DNA of 64,000 nt. Origin: Persephonella sp964519345 (GTDB lineage Bacteria; Aquificota; Aquificia; Aquificales; Hydrogenothermaceae). Under the pieces are notes generated by a model. The model had not been told where the DNA came from, ran no database searches, and saw nothing but the letters and a program-made list of their open reading frames with translations. The stretch spans positions 23,455 to 87,454 of the forward strand of contig CAZFKX010000017.1 of assembly GCA_964519345.1 (NCBI GenBank). The letters run 5' to 3'. Each line of letters starts with the position of its first letter. Within the stretch, counting starts at the first letter, position 1. This document shows positions 1 to 8,491 of the stretch, in pieces. A program made the translations under genes and the position numbers.

Positions 1-674
1 TTTTTCTTTCCCCTTATCTTTATATTTTCCCTTATTCTATCAAAAATTATTATTGTGTCGTTTAGTGAGTATCCCAAAACTGTAAGTATTGCTGCAATGA
101 CGGCAAGATTAACCTCTATACCTAAAAGAGCAAATATTCCGAGTGTTATTATAGCATCGTGGAATAGAGGGATTACGGCACCGAGGGAGAAAACAGGTTC
201 AAACCTATAGCTAACATATATTAGGATAGCTACCAGTACAGCAATTATAGAATAAACACTCGCTTTTCGTAGTTCTTCTCCAACAACAGCTCCTATATAA
301 TCCATTTTCCTGATCTCATATTTACCTTTAAACTTCTCATCAAGAGCTTTCTTTACTTTTGCATATATCTCTTCAGATTTTCCCTTTTTTAGCGATACTC
401 TTATCTCATACTCCCTCTTGTCTGTTCCTATTTCCTGAATTACAGAATCCTGAAGATTTACAGTTCTTAAGGCATTTCTGATGTCTCCTGTATCTACAGT
501 ATCCGTAAATCTAACCTGAATAGATGTTCCTCCTGTAAAATCAAGACCAAAATTAAATCCTTTTGTAAAGATAACACCAAGGCTCAACATCACAAGAAGG
601 ACAGAAAGAATATAACCCTGCTTTTTTATTTTTAGAAAATCTATATCTGGTGGCTCATTTAGAAAATTTCTCAT
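1..674 (-). CDS. secF: Protein translocase subunit SecF (3' end outside window)
   Basis: Inner-membrane subunit of the SecDF complex, which uses the proton gradient to help pull secreted proteins out of the Sec channel. Translating the minus strand from the ATG at 674 gives an open frame of 224 codons to the window edge. It has an N-terminal membrane helix (about residues 19-38), the family motif NFGLDFTGGTS just after it, a periplasmic region, then further membrane helices with the conserved stretch NDTIIIFDRI near the edge. The start follows an AGGGAG ribosome site that overlaps the secD stop region, 9 bases after secD ends, so the two are co-transcribed. The C-terminal part is missing only because the window ends. 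Identification is firm. Confidence 0.95.
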   Translation of the reverse strand, partial: MRNFLNEPPDIDFLKIKKQGYILSVLLVMLSLGVIFTKGFNFGLDFTGGTSIQVRFTDTVDTGDIRNALRTVNLQDSVIQEIGTDKREYEIRVSLKKGKSEEIYAKVKKALDEKFKGKYEIRKMDYIGAVVGEELRKASVYSIIAVLVAILIYVSYRFEPVFSLGAVIPLFHDAIITLGIFALLGIEVNLAVIAAILTVLGYSLNDTIIIFDRIRENIKIRGKK

Positions 675-683
675 TTTCTCCCT

Positions 684-2222
684 CTAAAACGCGTATTTTA
701 AGGATTTCCTACCGCCGAGAACTATATCAAGGAAAAGTTTTGTAACAAAAAGCGCTGTAAATATTGACGTTATTGTTCCTATAGACAGTGTTGCTGCGAA
801 TCCCTTTAAAGGACCTGTTCCAAACTGGAATAGTACAAATGCGGCTATAAGTGTTGTTATCTGAGCGTCAAGAATGGCATCCCAGGCTCTTTTAAAACCT
901 TCTTCAACAGCAACTCTTAGTGTTCTTCCCTTTTTCATCTCTTCTTTTATTCTCTCAAATATAATAACGTTAGCATCAACAGCCATACCGATATTGAGAA
1001 TTATACCTGCTATACCTGGTAGTGTGAGGGTAACATCAAGGAATACCATAACCGCCCATAGAAGGATCCCATTAAAAATAAGTGCTACAATTGATATAAA
1101 GCCTGAAACAGCATACCTCCACAACATAAAAAGACCAACAAGAACAAGTGCTGCAATTCCCGCATTTACAGTTTTTTCTATAGAATCTTTCCCGAGAGTT
1201 GGACCTATAACCCTTTCTTCAAGAATATGAACAGGTGCCGGTAAAGCTCCTGCCCTCAAAACAATGGCAAGATCGGCTGCCTCTTCAGGTGTAAAATTGC
1301 CTGTTATCTGACCGGCTGACGATATTCTTGATCTAACAACAGGAGCTGAAATAACTTTATTATCGAGAACTATGGCTAATCTTTTTCCTATCATCTTAGC
1401 TGTTGCTTCTCCAAAAATTTCAGCTCCTTCTGAAGTAAGTTCAAAGTTAACGGCAGGTTTTCCTGACTGATCTATTGTTGTTCTTGCATCTTTAAGCATA
1501 GACCCTGTGACTATAGGAGTGTCTTTTACAAGAAACCATTCTTTAACTGTCTGTCCATTTATTTTTTCTTCAGGACCTTCAAGTATCTTTGTTCCCTCTG
1601 GAAGTCCATCTGGGTATTTTTTAAGAAGTTCTTCCTTGCTAAAAGCTGTATCCACAACTTCTAAAAGCTCAAGCTGGGCTGTTTTCCCTATTATGGATTT
1701 AGCTCTTTCAGGATCTACAACACCTGGAAGTTCAACAAGTATTCTCCTTTCTCCCATTTTTGCAATATTTGGATTTAGTGTTCCAAACTCATCTATTCTG
1801 TTTCTAAGGGTCTCAACAGCCTGTTGTACTGTCATCTTTTTTATTCTGTCAAGTTCCCAGGGCAGTAGTTTTACAATCAGGTTTCCATCTTCCGTTTCTA
1901 CCTTTACCTGAGGAAATTCATCTTTTATTACATTCAGAGCTCTATTTAAAGCTGTTGGATCAAGTAGTGATATAACAGCATTTCCATTTACAACCTTTCC
2001 GCTTAAAACCTCAATCCCATTTTCTTTTAGTTTTTTCTCTATATCCCTTACTAACTGTTTGTATTGAGTGTTTATAACATGGTCAACATCTACTTCAAGA
2101 ACTATACTCATTCCCCCTTGAAGATCAAGGCCAAGTTTTATAGGTTTTGTGAATATGAAGTAAAGGGAGGCAACCAAGATTGCAAACACAACCAACAGCT
2201 TCAGTTTTACATCCTCTTTCAA
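684..2222 (-). CDS. secD: Protein translocase subunit SecD
   Basis: Partner of SecF in proton-driven protein export at the inner membrane. The 512-residue protein has one N-terminal membrane helix (about 8-26), the motif KLGLDLQGG, a large periplasmic P1 region, and five C-terminal helices containing GMAVDANVIIFERI, the SecD signature. The length is usual for bacterial SecD. The start appears to be a TTG (2222) placed after an AGGGGTG ribosome site; no better ATG lies in frame. It is first of the secD-secF pair. A TATAAT sequence on the minus strand at 2258-2263 could be its -10 element, though I find no convincing -35. Confidence 0.96.
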   Translation of the reverse strand: MKEDVKLKLLVVFAILVASLYFIFTKPIKLGLDLQGGMSIVLEVDVDHVINTQYKQLVRDIEKKLKENGIEVLSGKVVNGNAVISLLDPTALNRALNVIKDEFPQVKVETEDGNLIVKLLPWELDRIKKMTVQQAVETLRNRIDEFGTLNPNIAKMGERRILVELPGVVDPERAKSIIGKTAQLELLEVVDTAFSKEELLKKYPDGLPEGTKILEGPEEKINGQTVKEWFLVKDTPIVTGSMLKDARTTIDQSGKPAVNFELTSEGAEIFGEATAKMIGKRLAIVLDNKVISAPVVRSRISSAGQITGNFTPEEAADLAIVLRAGALPAPVHILEERVIGPTLGKDSIEKTVNAGIAALVLVGLFMLWRYAVSGFISIVALIFNGILLWAVMVFLDVTLTLPGIAGIILNIGMAVDANVIIFERIKEEMKKGRTLRVAVEEGFKRAWDAILDAQITTLIAAFVLFQFGTGPLKGFAATLSIGTITSIFTALFVTKLFLDIVLGGRKSLKYAF

Positions 2223-2294
2223 ATTTCACCCCTTAATAATCTTTTTATCAAATGCTTATTATACATCATCTGTCTGATTAATACATAATGATTA

Positions 2295-2323
2295 TTGAAA
2301 TATAACAGGATTATATTTAATAT
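2295..2323 (+). promoter_or_regulatory. Possible sigma-70 promoter for the heptaheme cytochrome gene
   Basis: TTGAAA at 2295-2300 and TAATAT at 2318-2323 are separated by 17 bases, 33 bases upstream of the cytochrome start. In sequence this AT-rich such matches arise by chance, so the call is tentative. Confidence 0.3.
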
Positions 2324-2355
2324 ATATTAGATAATAAATTTATCTGGAGTGGGCG

Positions 2356-4740
2356 ATGAGAGGAAAGAACGTGTTTTCAATTTTTCTGACAGCTTTTGTA
2401 TTAACCGGTTTTTCTTATGGTAAAGATTACGATAAAAATCCGCCTTTTGATTTTGATCTTTTAAACCCTGTTAGAATAACGGTAAAGGACAGAATTGTAA
2501 ACGCTTTTAATCCTAAAAACCCCTATAACATATTTATAAATTACGAGCTTGGTATGCACTGCGTAGGGTTTGATATGTCCTATTGTTGTGTTATTCCACC
2601 ATACAACAGTATTCAGGCACAGGCGTTTAAGTCAGGAATGGATGGTAAGCTTCCCCAGATGCTTACACCTGATGATAAGGTTAAGCTGTACTATTACGTG
2701 AGAGACAACAGCTATAGTGAGGGAAATAAGATGAGATACTGGCAGGTTCCAAAAGATGTAAATGGTGATGGAGATATGAATGATCCTGGAGACAATCTTG
2801 CAAATTATGTATGGACGCACCTTTTCATATATCAGGATCTTGAAGGGACTATACCAAAAAAATGGTCTATAAAGAAAAGACTGAGAATAGGCAATGAGAT
2901 ACAGATACCTATTGATGCAGGTCCAAGCGGCAAGCCTTTATCAGGTGGTTATATGGATTTTGCAGGTGCTAAAGGTAGCAATATAGTTTTTACAGACAGT
3001 ATGGTTCCGGAAGTAAAGAATGTACCTCTTGTTCTTACGGCATCATTTTTGTGGGATGCTCTTGGACTTCCTTTAACAGCCTTTAACGACAGTAAGAGAA
3101 GAGGAACTATAAGAACTATTACAAATAAAGATTTTCAGCCTTACCAGTATTCTGTGGTAGAACTTCACAGAGAGGATGGAAGACCTATAACTATAAATGG
3201 TAAAGTTGTGTCTTTCTTTGGTACAAATCCTGTTGATATTCCCAACTGTTATACATGTCATTCTGGAGAAGGCCTTGCTGCAAGGATGGCAAGACAAGCT
3301 GGATTAACAAAGTTTGATCAGGAGTATAAATACTGGAAGAAACATTACCCTGATATATCTGAGTTTATGGCAAGACAGTCTCAGGCTTCTATAAATATAC
3401 TTGAGATTCATGATAAAAAACATGGGACAGAGTTTTTAAAAGAGTATGATCCGGAGGCACCAACAAACAGACTTGGATCTATAGGCGTCGTTTACTGTGC
3501 AGACTGTCATGGCGATAATATATCTGGAAATTTGCAGTCTCCCAGACCGACGGCTACCGGTTACAAACTCAAAAAAGCTAAACCTTTAACAGAGGCGATA
3601 CATGCAAGACATGCCGTTGCTGTTCCTATGCCAGATAAAGCAGGTAGAACACAGAACTGTCAGGCCTGTCATCCTACACACTGGCAGGCTGAAGAAATGA
3701 ACGATTTTGCAACGAACCCATTCCAGATAGTTGACGACAATGGAAATCCAAGATTTTCAGACGCCGATCATAGAGTTGCAGGGGGTGGTTGTTATCTGAG
3801 AAGAGACGCCCATTCAAATCCAGACGTCAAACCGCCGTTTTTCTTGAATGAGCTTGGAAAATGGTATTTGAGGAATGTTAGTAAGGTGGATGAGAATGGT
3901 AATCCTATTGACGAAATAAGAGGTCTTACATGTACAAACTGTCACAACAGGTTAAATATAGAGTTGTATAGACATGATAATCTTAAAGATGTTGTTCTGC
4001 AGGATGGTGAGACGTTGAGAAACAAATCTATCAGAGAAATAATAAATGTAATAGCTAACGGTGATATTAAAAAGTTTAAAGATTATTATGCTGATCCAAA
4101 AATAACAAAAGATCAAAATCCTATATACGATCTTTATGCAAAACATAAAGGTGCGACACTTGTTAAAGCTATTAAAGATAAAGAAGGCAAGCTTAAATTA
4201 CTCCCATGGAATGCAAAAGAAGGTGATCCTGTTCCATATGATTCTGCATCTGCGGGTAAAGACTGGTGGCTTGCTCCTACAGAACCTCATTGCGCAAACT
4301 GTCATATAGCTCCTTTTGTTGAGAGTGAGGGAGGAAAATACTTCCCGATAGATCAACCTAATAAATACTCACTTTACAGATATTCAAAGGCTCACGGTTC
4401 AATAGCGTGTCAGTCCTGTCATGAATCTATTCACGGACTTTATCCTGTAAGGTACGAAGGACCTGAAAGAACTGTAGATCTTACAACGCATCAGCAGGCG
4501 TTACAGTTCTCTCCTGATGGAAAATATACAGGACCTGTAACGTGTGCGGCCTGTCATACAGTTAATGAAAAAGGCGTTCCTGTACAGCTTACCGGCACTA
4601 AGTATGAGAATGATTACTGGGCTTCAGTTGTTTTAATACATTTTATGAGGGAAGGAGATCAAAAACTTTCGGTTGAGGAGCTTGTAAGGAAGTATCCTTA
4701 CGAAAAATCTTCTAAGATCGTTAAAGATGGTTGGATGTAG
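2356..4740 (+). CDS. Secreted heptaheme c-type cytochrome
   Basis: A 794-residue electron-carrier protein of the cell envelope with a typical signal peptide (about residues 1-22) and no later membrane helix, so probably periplasmic or extracellular. Seven CxxCH heme c motifs are visible, with first cysteines at residues 298, 381, 435, 526, 646, 685 and 730. The first 290 residues carry no heme but hold a cysteine-rich motif, MHCVGFDMSYCCVIPPYNS, near residue 67; I recall similar motifs at the start of other large envelope cytochromes. The gene stands alone between secD (divergent) and pgi (convergent), with its own terminator, so neither its redox partner nor its substrate can be read from context. 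It is not a recognisable nitrite, sulfite or hydroxylamine enzyme. Confidence 0.85.
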   Translation: MRGKNVFSIFLTAFVLTGFSYGKDYDKNPPFDFDLLNPVRITVKDRIVNAFNPKNPYNIFINYELGMHCVGFDMSYCCVIPPYNSIQAQAFKSGMDGKLPQMLTPDDKVKLYYYVRDNSYSEGNKMRYWQVPKDVNGDGDMNDPGDNLANYVWTHLFIYQDLEGTIPKKWSIKKRLRIGNEIQIPIDAGPSGKPLSGGYMDFAGAKGSNIVFTDSMVPEVKNVPLVLTASFLWDALGLPLTAFNDSKRRGTIRTITNKDFQPYQYSVVELHREDGRPITINGKVVSFFGTNPVDIPNCYTCHSGEGLAARMARQAGLTKFDQEYKYWKKHYPDISEFMARQSQASINILEIHDKKHGTEFLKEYDPEAPTNRLGSIGVVYCADCHGDNISGNLQSPRPTATGYKLKKAKPLTEAIHARHAVAVPMPDKAGRTQNCQACHPTHWQAEEMNDFATNPFQIVDDNGNPRFSDADHRVAGGGCYLRRDAHSNPDVKPPFFLNELGKWYLRNVSKVDENGNPIDEIRGLTCTNCHNRLNIELYRHDNLKDVVLQDGETLRNKSIREIINVIANGDIKKFKDYYADPKITKDQNPIYDLYAKHKGATLVKAIKDKEGKLKLLPWNAKEGDPVPYDSASAGKDWWLAPTEPHCANCHIAPFVESEGGKYFPIDQPNKYSLYRYSKAHGSIACQSCHESIHGLYPVRYEGPERTVDLTTHQQALQFSPDGKYTGPVTCAACHTVNEKGVPVQLTGTKYENDYWASVVLIHFMREGDQKLSVEELVRKYPYEKSSKIVKDGWM

Positions 4741-4761
4741 ATCCTGCCTCAATTTTTTTAT

Positions 4762-4784
4762 CCCCCATCTGGGGGCCTTTTAAA
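4762..4784 (+). terminator. Intrinsic terminator after the cytochrome gene
   Basis: Five C (4762-4766) and five G (4771-4775) form a stem with a 4-base loop, followed by CCTTTT. It lies 22 bases after the cytochrome stop and before the convergent pgi stop. The T-tract favours the plus strand. Confidence 0.7.
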
Positions 4785-4794
4785 TTATATCTGT

Positions 4795-6144
4795 TCACTG
4801 AATTTCTATTTTATATTTTTCCTTATAGAGTTCTTCAAACTCTTCAAGTTTCTGATTGTAGCCTTCTCTTCCCATAAGTGCATATGTGAAATTTTTACCC
4901 TCTTCAACTGCTGGTTGGTCAAAAGGATTTATTTTGTAGAGATATCCCGAAAAACCTGTTGCCATCTCATAAAGATATATAAGCATCCCGATGTTATATG
5001 GAGATATTTTGTTCATGGATATTGTTATATTTGGCACCTTGCTTTTTATAAGAGCAGCCTTTGTTCCAAGCAGTTCTTTATTTAATATCTCATGAAGTGA
5101 GTGTCCTGATAGGTAATGTATATCGTCTGGTATATCTTCAGGAATCTTAAAATCTTCAGCTCTTTTGTCTATCTGTATGAATGTTATTATCTTATCCCTC
5201 AATCCGTCTCTGTAGAGCTGTATCTGAGAATGTTGATCAACAGTTCCAAGTGCTTTAACAGGTGTTTGCCCAAGTCCATCTTTACCTAAACTCTCAGCCC
5301 ATAGTTGTCTGTACCAGTCAACAAATGACGACAGCTTCTCACTGTATGGCATCATAACAGATATTGTTTTCCCCCTTCTCATATTTGCTATATAGTGGGT
5401 TATAGCTATAAGATAAGCAGGGTTGTGCTCAACATGTTCTTCAATTGAGCAGACAAGATCCATCTTTTTTGCTCCTTCTAAAAGCTGGTCTATATCTATC
5501 CCAAGTACAGCTGCTGGGAATATCCCAACTGGAGACAGAACTGAAAATCTACCTCCTACTTTTGGAGGAACATAGAGAATTTTAATATTATTTTCTTCCC
5601 CAAATTTTTTTAAAAAACCTTTTTCAGGATCTGTTGTAAACACAAGATGTTCATTCCATCTGTCTCCAAGTCTCTTCTTTAGTATATCAAGGATAATAGC
5701 AAAGTTTGCTATGGTTTCAACTGTTGATCCTGATTTTGATACAACATTAAAGCATGTTTTTTCTATATTTATCACCTCTAATATTGAACTGAACTTATCA
5801 GGATCAACATTATCCATAATGAAAAACTTAGGCTTATCGTATATATTGTGATTTATATCTTTCAAGCTTTCAAAAAGCATCTGCGCTCCTAAGGACGAGC
5901 CACCTATTCCTATAAGGACAAAATAATCAAATTTACTGGATATTTCTCCAGCAAATTCCTTTATCTCTTCAGTTTCCTGATAAGGGAGTCTTGCAAAATA
6001 AAACTTTCTTTCTTTCTCCTTTTGTATTCTTGCATGTGTTTCAATAACAAAATGTCTGAATGATAAAAGTTCTTCCCTTAATATACCGTCTCTCTCTCCT
6101 ATGGTTTCTGCCATAACATTTGTGTAGTCTATTCTTATCACCAC
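4795..6144 (-). CDS. pgi: Glucose-6-phosphate isomerase
   Basis: Interconverts glucose 6-phosphate and fructose 6-phosphate in the cytosol; in an autotroph this mainly serves gluconeogenesis and supplies hexose phosphates for sugar nucleotides and solutes. The 449-residue protein has the SIS-domain motifs IGIGGSSLGAQM (near residue 77) and SKSGSTVETIANF, and the family signature GGRFSVLSPVGIFPAA. Length matches the shorter bacterial/archaeal form. The start is one of two tandem GTG codons (6144 or 6141) after an AAAGGGGGAA ribosome site; spacing slightly favours the second. It is 8 bases downstream of serS and probably shares its transcript. Confidence 0.95.
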   Translation of the reverse strand: MVIRIDYTNVMAETIGERDGILREELLSFRHFVIETHARIQKEKERKFYFARLPYQETEEIKEFAGEISSKFDYFVLIGIGGSSLGAQMLFESLKDINHNIYDKPKFFIMDNVDPDKFSSILEVINIEKTCFNVVSKSGSTVETIANFAIILDILKKRLGDRWNEHLVFTTDPEKGFLKKFGEENNIKILYVPPKVGGRFSVLSPVGIFPAAVLGIDIDQLLEGAKKMDLVCSIEEHVEHNPAYLIAITHYIANMRRGKTISVMMPYSEKLSSFVDWYRQLWAESLGKDGLGQTPVKALGTVDQHSQIQLYRDGLRDKIITFIQIDKRAEDFKIPEDIPDDIHYLSGHSLHEILNKELLGTKAALIKSKVPNITISMNKISPYNIGMLIYLYEMATGFSGYLYKINPFDQPAVEEGKNFTYALMGREGYNQKLEEFEELYKEKYKIEIQ

Positions 6145-6152
6145 TTCCCCCT

Positions 6153-7412
6153 TTACATATAATTTTTTAAAACTTCTGGAATATCAAAGCCTCCATCTTC
6201 TCTCTGGTAGTTTTCCATTATTGCGAGAAGTGTTCTTCCTACAGCGAGACCAGATCCATTAAGTGTATGAACGAATCTATTTTTACCGTTTCTGTCCTTA
6301 TATCTGATTTTAGCCCTTCTTGCCTGAAAATCTTCTGTGTTTGAGCATGATGATATCTCTCTATATCTTTCCTGTGATGGTATCCATACCTCTATGTCGT
6401 AAGTTTTTGCAGCAGAAAAACCCAGATCTCCCGTACACAGCTCAACTACTCTGTAGGGAAGTTCAAGTAGCTGTAGTACCTTTTCGGCTTCTCTGACGAG
6501 TTTTTCAAGCTCTTCATAAGAGTTTTCCGGTTTTACTATTTTCACAAGCTCAACCTTATCAAATTGGTGCTGTCTCAATATTCCCCTAACATCTTTTCCG
6601 TGCGATCCAGCTTCCCTTCTAAAACATGGTGTATATGCTGTATAGTATTTAGGCAGCTCTTCTTCTTTTAATATCTCTCCCGCATGCAGGTTTGTTAAAG
6701 ATACTTCTGCTGTTGGAATTAGATACAGATCCTCTTCATGAATTTTGTAAAGGTCTTCTTCAAACTTAGGCAACTGTCCAGTTCCTACAAGAATTTCAGA
6801 TCTTACAAGTACAGGCGTCCATACCTCTGTATATCCGTGATCCTTTGTATGTAAATCGAGCATAAAATTTATCAAAGCTCTTTCCAGTTTTGCCGCCTCC
6901 CTGTACATGACTGTGAATCTCGATCCGGAAAGCTTTGCTCCCCTTTCAAAATCCAGTATGCCAAGCCTCTCTCCTATATCCCAGTGGGGAAGAGGTTTGA
7001 ATTTAAACTTTCTTGGTTCTCCCCATCTTCTAATCTCGACATTTTCCTCTTCATCTTTACCTACAGGAACTGTTTTGTCTGGTATATTTGGAACTGTAAG
7101 AAGAAGGTAATTAAACCGATTTTCTATAGCTTTAAGCTCTTTTTCGAGTCTTTCTATCTTTTTATTCTTTGCCTGAACCTCGTCTTTTATCTTTTCCGCT
7201 TCCTCCTTTTTTCCTTCCTTGAATAGAACTCCTATCTCTTTAGAAAGCTTGTTTTTTTCTGCTTTAAGATTTTCAACTTCCTTTATAATCCTTCTTCTTT
7301 CCTCATCAACGTCTAATATCTCATCAATCATTTTTTCATATACAGGATCTCTTTTTGAAAGCCTTTCTTTTACAAATTCAGGGTTTGATCTTATAAGTTT
7401 TATATCTAACAT
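6153..7412 (-). CDS. serS: Serine--tRNA ligase
   Basis: Charges tRNA-Ser (and tRNA-Sec where present) with serine. The 419-residue class II synthetase shows the expected order: an N-terminal long coiled-coil arm rich in Lys/Glu (about residues 30-105) that holds the tRNA, then the catalytic domain with motif 2 (TPCFRREAGSHGKDVRGILR) and motif 3 (LNGSGLAVGRTLLAIMENYQ near the C-terminus). Start ATG at 7412 follows GAGGTG. It sits 9 bases after the TPR gene and 8 bases before pgi, in one minus-strand operon. Confidence 0.97.
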   Translation of the reverse strand: MLDIKLIRSNPEFVKERLSKRDPVYEKMIDEILDVDEERRRIIKEVENLKAEKNKLSKEIGVLFKEGKKEEAEKIKDEVQAKNKKIERLEKELKAIENRFNYLLLTVPNIPDKTVPVGKDEEENVEIRRWGEPRKFKFKPLPHWDIGERLGILDFERGAKLSGSRFTVMYREAAKLERALINFMLDLHTKDHGYTEVWTPVLVRSEILVGTGQLPKFEEDLYKIHEEDLYLIPTAEVSLTNLHAGEILKEEELPKYYTAYTPCFRREAGSHGKDVRGILRQHQFDKVELVKIVKPENSYEELEKLVREAEKVLQLLELPYRVVELCTGDLGFSAAKTYDIEVWIPSQERYREISSCSNTEDFQARRAKIRYKDRNGKNRFVHTLNGSGLAVGRTLLAIMENYQREDGGFDIPEVLKNYM

Positions 7413-7421
7413 TTCACACCT

Positions 7422-8426
7422 CTATTTTGCGTATATGTCGTTAAGTTTCTTCTTAATTCTTTCTTTTAGCGGAAGTCCTTTAACAGCTTCTTTCATAAGA
7501 GACTGTATATCTTGTATCTTTCTAAGGTAAGTTTCGTAATCAAGTTGATCTTCGTACTGGTTTTCTATGACCCTCTCTGCAAACTCAAGATAAAGAATAG
7601 CCTGTGGATATTCCCCTTTTTTTATAGCGTCTTTTGCAGCCTCTTCAAGTATCCTTTCATACTCTGGTTCTATTTTAAGATTGTAGTTTATCTTGAGTCC
7701 TTCTATAAAAAGATCTGCTGATTTTCTTACATCCCCTTCATCAGCCTTTTTCTTTGCTTTTTTAAAGTAAACATTTGCCATATCTGTAAAGAATTTTCTC
7801 TCTTCAGGCATAAGCATAGCTGCAGATTTAAGATCATGCAGAGCTTCTCTGTATTTCTCAACGGCTTCATAAGCTTTAGCTCTAAGATAGTAACCGTCAA
7901 CGAGGTATTTGTTTTCATTAAGTGCTTTTGTTAGATTCTCAATAGCAGATTCATAACTTTTAGCATTTAAAAATATTTTTCCAAGATTATAGTAGTACTT
8001 ATAATCACCACCTTCTGTAATACTGTTAAGATATTCCATAGCTTTAGAATCGTTTCCTCTCTGTATTTCAATCTGTGCAAGATATGAGTAAACATCTTTA
8101 AAGTCTGGATTTAATTCAACAACTTTTTTAAAGTCTGACTCAGCTTCTTTTAATCTTTCAAAATAAAGGTGAACTTTTCCCCTTTCAAAATAAGCTTCCC
8201 AGTAATCGGGCTTTAGGTTTATAGCTTGCGTAAATTCGGCGACTGCCGTTTCAACAACTTCATCATTAAGATCTTTAGTTGCAACCTTCCCCCTCCAGAA
8301 ATAAACCTCAGGTAGATCTGGATCCTGAACTATAGCATCATCAAGGTAAACGATCGCCATCTCATAATTTTCCGTCTTGAAAGCTTTTATAGCCTGTTGT
8401 AGTAAGTTGAAAGCATCCGTAGCCAT
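7422..8426 (-). CDS. Tetratricopeptide-repeat protein
   Basis: A 334-residue cytosolic protein made almost entirely of tetratricopeptide repeats, recognisable from units such as PDYWEAYFERGKVHLYFER and VDGYYLRAKAYEAVEKY. TPRs form helical scaffolds for protein-protein contact; the partner is unknown. An open frame extends to 8522, but the ATG at 8426 (MATDAFNLL) has a strong GGAGGG ribosome site 9 bases upstream and avoids overlap with the divergent gene at 8492, so I chose it. First gene of the TPR-serS-pgi run. No signal peptide from this start. Confidence 0.8.
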   Translation of the reverse strand: MATDAFNLLQQAIKAFKTENYEMAIVYLDDAIVQDPDLPEVYFWRGKVATKDLNDEVVETAVAEFTQAINLKPDYWEAYFERGKVHLYFERLKEAESDFKKVVELNPDFKDVYSYLAQIEIQRGNDSKAMEYLNSITEGGDYKYYYNLGKIFLNAKSYESAIENLTKALNENKYLVDGYYLRAKAYEAVEKYREALHDLKSAAMLMPEERKFFTDMANVYFKKAKKKADEGDVRKSADLFIEGLKINYNLKIEPEYERILEEAAKDAIKKGEYPQAILYLEFAERVIENQYEDQLDYETYLRKIQDIQSLMKEAVKGLPLKERIKKKLNDIYAK

Positions 8427-8491
8427 AGCGTCTTCCCTCCATTTAAAAACTGGTATAATTTTACTACTAACAGTATTAAATTTAAAATATA

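Noticed and set aside
874..1911. Plus-strand open frames inside secD
   Set aside because: They are antisense shadows of the clearly identified secD gene and have no ribosome site or recognisable product.
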